Assembly (NCBI RefSeq): GCF_000006565.2
Contig: NC_031479.1
Coordinates: 1,488,001-1,552,000 of the forward strand
Direction of reading: 5' to 3'
From: Toxoplasma gondii ME49
Taxonomy: Eukaryota > Apicomplexa > Conoidasida > Eucoccidiorida > Sarcocystidae
DNA length: 64,000 nt
Shown here: piece after piece, positions 37,527 through 47,793 of the stretch
How positions within the stretch are numbered: the first letter of the stretch is position 1
Layout: each line of letters opens with the position of its first letter
Program-made: the position numbers and the translations under genes
The notes under the pieces: model-generated
Seen by the model: the letters and a program-made list of their open reading frames with translations, nothing else
What the model was told of the DNA's origin: nothing
Database searches by the model: none

Positions 37527-40500
37527 CTTGACGCCTTCAGTGAACAGAGGACAGATCGATGCTACGAAAACACGTCGCTGAGATACAAGACCCGATCATT
37601 CGACGTATTCGGACGAAACCGACATGCGGGACGTATCTACGTATCTACATGTGATACAATGCGGACACCAGCCACTGCCGAATGCATGCGCGCTTTGGCG
37701 AAACCTGAGAGGCACAAATTTAACTACAACGGCGAAGGGTGGCGGAGAAACTTTCGGGGAAACAAAGGGTAGAAAGACGGGAAGAAATGCCCCCGCGCAA
37801 GCGGGTGGAGAAAAGGGGTGAGGTCACGGCAGCAGGCAGAAGGGAAAACGCACACTCTCCCGCAGATGCGCAAAGCCGGTGGAACCTCAACGAAAAACCC
37901 TAAATCGGGTTGTGTAATATGAAGAACAACATATTCTCCCTTTCTGGCGACTGCGACTGATGGAAACTGTCAGATTCTTCTCTGGGGGATACGGTTCAGT
38001 GCTGTGAGAGTGTGTGGCTTCTGCTCCTACTGCTGACATGCAATCCATCCTCGGACCGTCACATGGCCCTGGATGATACCGGAGGACTGAGACTGAAACG
38101 ATGAGAGAGGAAACGAAAGAATGGATCCTAGGTGGAGAGAAAATTCAGTCAGAAGGCACGACGGACAGGACCGCCGAAAAATACACCAGGGAGACAAAGA
38201 CGCTTCTCAGGTCGCGCCACCCGATTACTGCAGGACTACTCAGGTCGCCATCTCACGATGCCTTATCCTCTCGTATCTCTCCTTCATTTCAACAGTTTCG
38301 CCCGAACCCGACACGAACCAAGAGCGCGGCACCTCGATACGAAAGAGAAACTCCCCCGCATACAAGTAGTAGACCACATCCAGTCGCGAGGAAACTGAGA
38401 GAGCTGCTGCGGAGAGAGCAACTTTTCAAGAGTTTTGGGAACCTTTCTGCCGGTGCGGCACCCTGAAGGGGAGAGTTCCTGCTCAACCATGCGAACAGCG
38501 GCGCTGCGTGACACCACCAACTGCTGGCCGTTCCCAGGCCGCGTGGGTGGTGGCGGCCAGCTGCATCACCCGGCCGTGTAGAGAAGGGTTCCAGACCCCA
38601 TGCTGCACATTTAAAATACTGCCAACTTTCCGCGTAAATTGTATAAGCTTCCAGTTTGCTCCGCGAAAACGTCTTTAGGCATTCAAAACGCCTTCAGTTG
38701 CACTACAAAGTTGGTAATTCTCTGTTTTACGGCAGGTGTGAATGACGATGTCTGGCGGGACCACCCCAAAAAATCTTTTTCCCCATTCCCCGGCGTACAA
38801 GCGGTGACGAGAATCCCGCACACGTGCGCAAAACGGCGCTCAGCATGCCTTCTGCGGGAGTTTTCCTGCCCAACAGCGCAGTTCCTTTCTCATCACTTCT
38901 CTTGAAATCGCTAGAGAAAAACTGTACGCGCAACCGTGCCGTTATACTCTAGATTCTGCTCCCGTTGCTGCTGGCAAAAAAAGGAAACTTCCTCCACGTC
39001 GAAAAAACCCAATGGATATAAAGTTGCGCTGACGGCATCGGAAATTCGATGTTGCAAAAAATAGTTATTTCCGAGATCTGATGGAGCCGAGACTTCGCTT
39101 TGGTGCTTCTGGAGTCAACCGGAGGCGAGCCCTCTTGAGTGTTTTAGCGTGAGGAAACGTTTCTCGAAGGAAAACGATTGTCGACGTTTACACTCGGAGC
39201 GGTTATCGCCTGCAGCGAACCGCGGAACGGGGGCTGTGTGTAGGCTCGAAAGCTTCTCATATGCATTTTGCCAATAGCTGTGAAATGTGTATGGATTGAG
39301 TCCCGATTTCGGTCACGTTCGACTCTGAATTGTGAAATCGGCAACATACGGCGAAGGTCGCGCACGCAGTCACTCGAGAGGCGGAAAGTCGCATACAGCC
39401 GTTCAGTCAGCAATTCCATGGCATGTCAGGAATGAGGTTGTACACTACGGATGTCCTATCCCTACTCAGAGATCATTGGCACCGCATGATCTTTAGATAA
39501 CTACGTCACTTTATAACGGTGACAAATGTCACTGATATTCATTTACATAATGCAAACGGACGACGGCTACACTGCGGTACCGGGATAAAGCGATTTGCAC
39601 CCAACACAGTGACCTTCCATGCTTCGTTGATCATGTTCAGTTGAGGCTGGGAAGCGGTGATTTTGGAAAGTCACCACCGAGTGCTTGGCTGTGGGTGGGA
39701 ATTTGCAGGAATTTCATCTGCGCGTTAAGGACCCAATGTGGGACTTACGCAACTGTAGGCGCGGCCCTGACAAGGGCTACTAGCATTCACAAGTGAGATT
39801 CTCCGCAACTCGGAAGATGAGAACATGATTCATGCCACGTGCAAGTGAGGGATATAGGAATACCAACAATCAATCTGGCCAGCGGATGGTAACACGGGGA
39901 ATAGCCACGTTGTGTGAGTAGGCGCCGTACGCTTTCTTCTATCGAACGAGCGCCATTGCCCCACTTTGTCGAGCCTCTACGGCGTCCCCCCACTTCGTAT
40001 CTATTTTTTCACGAAGAACCCTTTGGAACCTGGAAAAAGTCGATTTGGGTGACGGATTTTTCCTGGGAAGGCAACTTTTGCAGTTTTCGCGTTGGACGCA
40101 GCGCATCAAGAGCCAGCAACCTGATGTATGACTCATCACTTTCGAAAGGTATGTACCTCCATGTTCCTAGGGCCGCTCCTCTCTCTGGGTAAGACGTATT
40201 ACGGTTATACAGTGCCACGATGATCAGCGCCCTCCGGCGTTAACAGTTAAATGGGCTCACTGTCTCGTAGAAGTGTCGAGCTCTAAACTGTGTTCGCTTT
40301 CTCAGCATACACGATTTTGTGATTTATGTGACGGCGCTAGAGGTGACTTCTCGTTGCGCTGGAAACCACACGATCATCCAGACATTTCAGCGACCCACAG
40401 CCGCGCGAATGCGTAAAAGCCACAGGATTTTCGCGTGTAAGCAGTGCCTGATAACAAGGCAGTCCGCGAAGAGTTTCTGAGGCCTTCTTTCACCCAGCTC

Positions 40501-42028
40501 CGTTACACACGTTGCAACCAATCCTAGCGTATTTTTTTCGCACAAACACCCCTTGGTCATCTGCTAGCAAGAGGATCGCGAAGTGTGTTCTTTGCGACCT
40601 CAAGCTCTTCAGGTAATCTTCGTTCTTAAATTGTAGAGCAGATGAGTTCTGCCGTTTCCTGGATCCCTTGAAAAAAGTCAGCTTCCACTTCTTACAGGAC
40701 TCAATTCGGCACCTGTCTACGAACTGCTGCTTCACTTTACGTCGCGTTTTGCCTACGTAGACGCCTTACACATGGCCAACTACCACTGAGGTGTCGCTCA
40801 CTATGGTGCCCCTGTCAAAGCAACAATGAACCGATGAATTTCCCCTCAGAAAGACTCTTTTTGATGTTAGGTGCCTTCTCACGCATCCTGTCCGGGGATG
40901 GCCGTTGTAATGGATCAATCTGCTCGGCTCATACAATCTGCTGAAACCCGTGGCTACACGAAACACGTCTATCGACCTTCCACCTTGGTGGCAGGGGCTG
41001 GAACTGTCCAGTGTAACACATACATTGGATTGGCCAGGCGTAACAATAATTCAATGAAACCTATAGAGGCACCCTACGATCAATGCTGGACACAGGTGGG
41101 ACACCACTCACCTACAGCTGGATGTCTCGATTAACAGGATTCATCCTCAGCGAAACGAACTGTTTCCTTCACCTCAGGAAAAGAATGAACACAATCTTTG
41201 GAAGAGTGCTGGGTATCCGACTCTGCGTCAGACTCCCAGTTTTTGTCAATCATTCACGTGAGAAACTCTAAACACACAATGCCTCAGTTTGGTTCGCACC
41301 ACGTTCACGCTCTCCTCAAGAAGCAGATTGTCTGTGCGACGACTGAGAAGACAGTTTTGTATAAAGTCGACAGCGATAAAGCCAACTTGAGCTCGCCACA
41401 AAGAGACGCTCTTTGGTACCCCTCGATATTGTGCTGGGAGACTGGGGAAGCGCAGTCTAGGCTGAAAACGGGTGCATGCACCCGCGCGCTGAATTGGACA
41501 AGCGTGTGACTTTGTCAACGACATCCTGGAGAGTTTTAAAGGAGATGTGTGCGCACGTGAGGTGCCGAAGTCCCCTTCGCTCTTCTCTGTGCTTTATCGC
41601 GTCCTGAGAAAGGATATGCTCGGTGGTGGCTTTGTTGAGAGGTCGAGAACGCCCCCCCGACGGCAAACGCGCCAGCATGAGTCACAGCCACACCGCGACC
41701 CTCCTGCAGCGAAGACTTTTAGTTGGGCATTCCCGCCTGTTTTTGTTCCGGAATTTCAGACATTTTCACCTTGTTTCAGGTCTATGATGTGAATATTCCT
41801 TAAGAAAATGTTCGCAGAAACGAAACGACATCAATCGATGGAGATCTGCGGCGAGACCGGCAAGGTGTGCATCTGAGCAATGCTACCCCGCTCACGGATC
41901 GCTTTGGAGCTCGGCGTGGCCGGGCCAAGTGTATGGATTTCCAAAGTCGCATTTGATTTGTCGATCTGATCTGTAGGTAGACCGTGCACACCGTTCCTTA
42001 AGTACCTTTTTCTGTGTCCTCACTTTTC
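37527..42028. other. Long divergent intergenic region between PP1 and the METTL17 gene
   Basis: About 4.5 kb between two genes that point away from each other; the two promoters should lie at its ends. Around 37730-38560 the sequence is purine- and GC-richer. A 121-codon frame at 38101-38466 is Arg/Thr-rich without motifs. Around 40490-40960 on the minus strand an open stretch with a V-Y-V-G-K-T string is broken by a stop. Beyond these I see nothing. Confidence 0.4.
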
Positions 42029-44233
42029 ATGGCTTCCAGTTCCGCATCCTTGTCCCGGCAGTTGTCCCTGACGATTGCATCCGCCGTGTCGTGCCAGCGA
42101 ACGCAGTCTGCGTTCTCGACAAACCGTCCCCGTGTGGATTTCCCCGTACTGTACAGATGGAGCTCTTGCTGTCTGTCCACGTCTGCTGTCCGGCGCGTCG
42201 CGGGTGAGCGTGCCCAGGGTGAGTCCGGTTCATTTTCAAAAAACACAGATGCTCCTGAAAGGACTCGCGAGACGCGCGCCGACGGTGACAGCTCTTCACA
42301 AGGTGTTAATCTGAGTGGCGGAACGGCTGACTCGCGGTTTGCTTGTGTGGAGGGAAGATGTACCGGGCAGAAGCAGGCAGAGAGTTGCCGACACACGTGT
42401 TTCAGCCAGGATGGACGCCCGAACAGCGGCGCTGGGGCTTTCCGGAGGTCGGGAGAAGGCGGGAGCGCGTCACCGACTTCTTCAAAAAACCCAGCGCTTC
42501 GCGGGTCGGTTACTCCAATGCATCGTGCTTACCGCTTCGACAGAATTCTGGACTCGACAGAAGCAGACCCTCAGACCGTGGCGTACCTCGACAGGCTCGC
42601 GATGACGGGGTTGAAGACGCTGGAGGTGCCACAAGACGTGAAAACGAAACTCGAGGTTTTGCTCAAGCAAGTCAGTCAAAAGCGAGACTTGGAAAACATG
42701 GGCCGGTTCATCATGGCAAAACTCACTGCGCGCACCTCCGTCGAGCTGCCGAGAGTGCTGCCCTCGCGGCTGTTGCACAATCCGCACGGTGACGACGCGT
42801 CACCCGACCCCAGAGACGAGGCAGAAGACGGGACTGACACAGAGGGTGGAAAGGCCGACGACTACGAAGCCGCTGCAGCCCACTCTGACCAAGAGGCACT
42901 CGCTTTCGCTGAAGACCGGAGGCACCGTCTTTTCAGGAAGTTCATGGGAAGCCACTCCCCCGTCAGCGCCGCAGCGTACACCGCCCACCGGTACGCGGCC
43001 GTGTACGCTTCCTTGGTCAGAATTCTGTCAGAAATCAAGCTGCGCGCGCCAGACTTCAAACCGAGGAGAGTCATGGAACTGCAGGCGGGTTTCGCGGCGG
43101 GCCTCATGGCAACGTACCAGATCTGGGGTTCGAGTCTCGGCGACTTGCCCGCCGATGCGGCGCTCGCAGCCAGCCACACTTCTTCTGAGTGCGGATCGTC
43201 TGAGGGGAAATCGGCGGCTGCTGGCGAGCCGAGAGCGAGCGGCGATACTGCGAGTGGCTTCGAGTACCTCTTGGCCGTCGAGAGATCCGTGCACCTCGCG
43301 AACGTCGGAAAGTACCTGACGGCCGAGTTCGTGCCGAAAGTCAACTGGCAACTGGGATTGTACGAAGAGGGCACTGAAGAAAGTTCGGGCGTCGACACAT
43401 CCGGGGCAGACAAAGCGTCGACCTCGGGGCAGCGGCGGCGCCTGGACCTGGTAATCATGCCGCACTGTTTGCTGAGTTCTGTCGACGGCCAGGAAAGTCG
43501 CCACATGCTCGTGCGAAACGTATGGAACCGCCTGAGTCACGGCGGCGTTCTGGTCCTGGCAGAGCGAGGCACACCGACAGGCTTCCGTGCCATCCACGCG
43601 GTTCGCGAGCTGTTCATCAAAGAGCTGGGCGTCGGAAAGTTCCACTTTCTGGCACCCTGTCCCCACGAAAGCATTTGCCCTCTGGCACTGACTGGCCGAG
43701 ACTGGTGCCACTTTGCTCAGCGCGTGCGCAGGCTGCCGCACCACCTCTACTGCAAGGGCAGCCGGGCAAAGAACGTGGAGGAAGACAAGTTCTCGTTCCT
43801 CGTCGTCCGGAAAATGGAGGGTCCGCGGCGCAAGTACGTGTCGGAAGGCGAGTGCGCTTCTCTGGAGGAACAGAGCCACTTCTGGCCTCGCGTGGTGATG
43901 CCCGTCGTGAAGGCCGGCCAACACTGTCTTCTCGACGTCTGCGCTCGACCTCACACCTTCGAGAGAGTCGCCGTCAGCAAGAGCATGCCGCACGGCGCTG
44001 GTTACAAATTCGCCAGAAAGGCTGCCTGGGGAGATCTGTGGAGGTTTCCCAGGAGGGTGATCCGGCCAGAAGCTCGCGGGTACACCAGCGAAGAAATGCA
44101 GCAGCATCTACTGCGACTCGCCGCAAAAAATCGCGCGAAGGAAGCCAGGGGTCGTGAAGGTTCCGAACAGGTCGGATCCAGGGAAGAACGCGAACGCTTG
44201 GAAGACGAATTCGTCAGGTTCTTCGGGAACTAA
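42029..44233 (+). CDS. METTL17: METTL17/Rsm22-type mitochondrial small-ribosomal-subunit assembly factor (single exon, 734 aa)
   Basis: A methyltransferase-fold protein that binds the mitochondrial small ribosomal subunit during assembly. The N-terminus (MASSSASLSRQLSL and on, rich in Ser/Arg and free of acids for about 35 residues) looks like a mitochondrial presequence; ATG 42029 was chosen because only a GTG precedes it in frame. Landmarks: HRYAAVYASLVRILSEIKLR, the methyltransferase core from about residue 348, LVIMPHCLLS, GGVLVLAERGTPTGFR, APCPHESICPL, DWCHFAQRVRRLP, EDKFSFLVVRK, WPRVVMPV and KAAWGDLWRF. Cysteines 544, 550, 560 and 638 match the four that hold an iron-sulfur cluster in human METTL17. 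The S-adenosylmethionine motif I reads ELQAGFAAG in place of the usual G-x-G-x-G, so catalysis is doubtful. At 734 aa it exceeds the human protein (456 aa) through a long N-terminal region and Ser/Gly inserts. It is the only intronless gene here. Confidence 0.92.
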   Translation: MASSSASLSRQLSLTIASAVSCQRTQSAFSTNRPRVDFPVLYRWSSCCLSTSAVRRVAGERAQGESGSFSKNTDAPERTRETRADGDSSSQGVNLSGGTADSRFACVEGRCTGQKQAESCRHTCFSQDGRPNSGAGAFRRSGEGGSASPTSSKNPALRGSVTPMHRAYRFDRILDSTEADPQTVAYLDRLAMTGLKTLEVPQDVKTKLEVLLKQVSQKRDLENMGRFIMAKLTARTSVELPRVLPSRLLHNPHGDDASPDPRDEAEDGTDTEGGKADDYEAAAAHSDQEALAFAEDRRHRLFRKFMGSHSPVSAAAYTAHRYAAVYASLVRILSEIKLRAPDFKPRRVMELQAGFAAGLMATYQIWGSSLGDLPADAALAASHTSSECGSSEGKSAAAGEPRASGDTASGFEYLLAVERSVHLANVGKYLTAEFVPKVNWQLGLYEEGTEESSGVDTSGADKASTSGQRRRLDLVIMPHCLLSSVDGQESRHMLVRNVWNRLSHGGVLVLAERGTPTGFRAIHAVRELFIKELGVGKFHFLAPCPHESICPLALTGRDWCHFAQRVRRLPHHLYCKGSRAKNVEEDKFSFLVVRKMEGPRRKYVSEGECASLEEQSHFWPRVVMPVVKAGQHCLLDVCARPHTFERVAVSKSMPHGAGYKFARKAAWGDLWRFPRRVIRPEARGYTSEEMQQHLLRLAAKNRAKEARGREGSEQVGSREERERLEDEFVRFFGN

Positions 44234-45192
44234 GAAAACAGTTCTAAACCAGTTTGTAACAGCGATTCAGAGCGTTCCTGAATGGTGCGTTCGAGCATGT
44301 TTTGCGGGGTTTAGAAAGCCACAAACTTGTGGTTTGGTAGCATTTGTGTCAACGCGCCAATGACCGACAAAAACCGGCGCAACTCATGTGATTAACTTAA
44401 CAGCTGTGGCTGTCTTCAGCAGTCCCCGGAATCTCGTCAGGTTTGGCGCTACTGCGAAACTTCCGTCTTCCCGCGAGAGCTCCTTGGAGCTGTTTTCTGA
44501 GGTTTCTTGCTAGTGGGAAAGCTCTGCGACGATTCTTGCGAGGTGGGACTTCTCTGTCAGTTTTCCTAAACAACAAACACTAGTTCATTTTCAGGGACGT
44601 GGACATCCTGTTACAGGGGAAGGAATATCGTCCACTAGTGGCAGCAGGGACCAAGAACAGGAGTTCTGCTGCTCTGAAAAGGAATAGAGTGTCTTCTATG
44701 TGCAGCAAAAGCCTTAGCAGCTTATCTACTGCTTCATACCACTAACGCGTACTTTTACCAAACGCCGTGTGTTCAAGCAACAGAACCACGCAACCGCACA
44801 TCGTTAGTAGGGAGAAGGAAGCGAGCATGCAGTGTTGGCACCTTCGGCCTTGAACTAGAACCGTACAGAAGGGTTTCCCTATTCAAATGTAAGGCGTTCC
44901 TGGAATGGACTCAGACACACCGAATGTTCCGAACCCATGCTAGCACAATAAAACGGATCCGGCAAACAAGGACATTCAAGGTGTCTAACAGCAGTCACTC
45001 CACCGCTCGAGTAAGTATCCAACACGCCTTTAGTTACAACTGTACGGGACGAAACAAGTCTCCAGGCAAAGAATTTAATATTCTCTCCTAGTCCTAGTTC
45101 CGCCTGGTAACCATAGTCAACGAATGGCGGCAGAAGCACTGAACAGGAGCCTAGGAGATACACAGAACGAAATTCAATATGATTGCTGGACA

Positions 45193-45490
45193 CTACCACC
45201 TTAGATCAGCATTTAGATTGTGGACTGGGATCCTTCTTGGCATAACGTGGAAATCTAATATATGCATCATCTCTGAGACTGGATTATTTATAAGCTTTTG
45301 CTGGGGAGTATATACGAGTTGGACCACCGGTCATATAAACTACTTTTTCATAAACCTAGGAATTCTATTTTATGATGTGTACAGAGCATAGTTAAGATGA
45401 TAATTATTGTAGAAATAGAATGTTCCAGGCGTAATATATGGATTACTGTCGAGACAGGATTATTGATAAGCTTTTTCTGGGGAGTGGATG
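45193..45490 (+). pseudogene. Nuclear mitochondrial insertion: two diverged cox3-like fragments
   Basis: This AT-rich stretch stands out from its surroundings. In one frame it reads ISETGLFISFCWGVYTSW, and about 180 bases later a second diverged copy reads TVETGLLISFFWGV. The pattern of Glu followed by a hydrophobic run and F-x-W-G is that of the cytochrome c oxidase subunit III helix (typically SE-hydrophobic-FFW). The two DNA copies, 45251-45310 and 45430-45486, share long identical strings such as TAAGCTTTT and CTGGGGAGT. Toxoplasma nuclear DNA is known to be full of mitochondrial fragments. Stops and the lack of a start show that neither copy is a gene. Confidence 0.6.
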
Positions 45491-47779
45491 AAACAGAACT
45501 CGCGTGCAGCAGTCCATGTGCACCTCTTGAAACACATGATCTAAATGCTTCAGTACATACAGTACACGATCAGGTTAAAAAAACGCGTTGCAGTGCGCCT
45601 GACTGCTATGAGGCCGACGTTTCCTGGATCGATATCCCTAATTTCTTTATTGCCTCTTTCGTGTGACAAGTTTGTTGACTGCGTTTCAAGCAGGATCTGA
45701 AGCTTTACGACACGGCAACGTCCAATCGATAAGCCTGAAAATGTATGAAGCGATATTTTATCTGTTTACCTAGAATTTCACTTCTTGAGACCGCAACAGA
45801 ACACGTTAGTCTTTCCCCTTCTCACCGCTACATGAACTGATGGCAAAAAATGCATCTCTCTGCAGAGTCGCATGGGAAAGTGTTTCATGCAAAAATACGT
45901 TCTTCAGAAGACCCCGTACATCTTCGTATGTACGGTCTACTGAATGTGTGTTTTCTAACTGCCCGACACAAGCATGCCTTCGTCACAAGATAATTTACTG
46001 AACAATGGCAGTTTATGCTTTTCCTCGGCTACGTGTATTCCAGATGAACTACACTCTGTGCACTGGCGTTCCGCACTCTTGTGAGGACAACAGTAGGTTC
46101 TGCCAACTCCGCTAATGCCTGTCCATGCGGAAAAGGACACAACGGTGCGACTGAAAACTTTCTTCGACGCTTCGTTCCCTCTGCAACTTGCTGTCTACTC
46201 GTGGTCGTCACATTCATGCCCCCATTGCGCACGCTTGCTGTTTCAGCGTTTAAATTCTACTTCAAAAAGCAGGAGCAGGATATAAATTTGGGTGCTGCAT
46301 GCTACAACCGTTTCCGTTTCTGAACAGTTCCCTCGGTTGTCGATAGGACACGTAACCTTGTGGGTGAGGCGGACAATTTCTCGGCTAAAGAACCCCTTTC
46401 TTTGAAACACACTTCTCTTCTCGTCGTTCCTTCTTGATTTAAACCAGTAGCCCATCTTGTTCCTGTCAAGTTCCCTGTACCTATTGAGCTCACTGCGTGC
46501 TCAACGACTTCACAAGTGCTACTAGGAAATAGCACATTGCGACAGTTCTGGGGGAGGCAACTATCGAACCACCAATGCAGATTGGTAAAATAAGTTACCA
46601 TATCCTGCGTATAAGTGAGCATCGTTCCGAACTGAGTCTCGCTGCCGGGTAGTGTGATGAGATTCCCCGGCAAACCTGGAAAGCGATTCGAGAAGCTCCA
46701 GGGAAGACGACGGCAATTTCGAGTCTGTGCGCGATCGTCCGCAGTTGCGCATTCCCTCCTGCAGCACGCATGCGTCAGATGAGCGTGTGGACAAGAGCAC
46801 ATGCATCCGCTGTCGTTTGTTCCCAGTCAATCTGAACTCGTGGTGTCTTTTCTCCTTTACCAGCCTAGTAATGCTTGTCAAGTTCCCGGGGATTCTACCG
46901 TGTCCGCTTCGTTTTGACTACGCTTGGCAGTTGGCGCTGAAACAGACTCCACGTCTATGGCACAGAGAGGTTCATTCCTCAGTGGAAAGCCGGTGCAGTC
47001 ACCGAATACTGAGTCATCGCAGGAGCGACCATGCGGCGATCTGTGCTCAAAACTCTCTGAAGCAACCAGCTACACAGCCACAAAAACGCCTGTTCCGCGG
47101 ATCGGACTTGGCCATCCACAGGCAGGTACCTGCCTGTGCCGCCACCGCGAACATGGGAGCAACGCTGTGCGTCCGACGCACTTGCGAAAGGCGAACGCAT
47201 GCAGATGTCCATTTTCCTCGCGGCAGTCGAGAGTGCGCCACTCGCCTGATAACGGAACGCGTAAAACCTTGAACTTGAAACGCCTTATTTGCCTCTCTTC
47301 CCTATGGCCTGCACGAATGAGGCGCGCCAGGGAAGCGGTGCCGCAGAACAAGTGCCTAGGTCGAGACAGCGCATTTCGAGTAGAATCCATGTTTCTTAAC
47401 CCAAATAAACCCGGCACCGCGACGGGAAACGCGAACTTCCCTGCTAAACATCCCTTTTCTTTGCAACTTCCCTTCTCCTCACTTGCCTCAACTCTGCTAC
47501 CCCACAGGACCCGACGGATTTCTGCTCACAACCCATCAGCCTCTCGAGTCGCCACCAACCCGTGACCTGAGTGCATGCGACGAACTTCGGAACGCCTGCT
47601 CGTGGTATCGCGGCGCTTAACTGGAGTCACCGAACTGAGAAACGTGGGTGGCGCAGCTGCAGTTAAACTCCGCTCTCTGTTGACCGTGCTTCTGGCCAGG
47701 TTTGGAGAAGCTCGACCGGCGGTGCGGAGTCTGCAATCAAAAACAACAGGCTCTGCAGACATGAGATCTAAGAACCCCA

Positions 47780-47793
47780 GGTGTACATACACC
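47780..47793. repeat. 14-bp palindrome GGTGTACATACACC
   Basis: Copy of the dispersed palindrome, followed by CGA as in the copy at 55476, giving 17 identical bases at two sites 7.7 kb apart. The third full copy is at 5220. Confidence 0.65.

Noticed and set aside
38101..38466. A 121-codon plus-strand frame starting with ATG
   Set aside because: Arg/Thr/Ser-rich with no motif, no splice context and no similarity I recognise; it sits in a purine-rich spacer.
43028..44107. A 359-codon frame antisense to METTL17
   Set aside because: It mirrors the coding strand in a GC-rich gene and has no motifs; the plus strand shows clear Rsm22/METTL17 blocks.
46957..47565. A roughly 200-codon plus-strand frame between METTL17 and the NELF-B-like gene
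   Set aside because: Composition is mixed, with no domains and competing frames on the other strand; no promoter or splice evidence.
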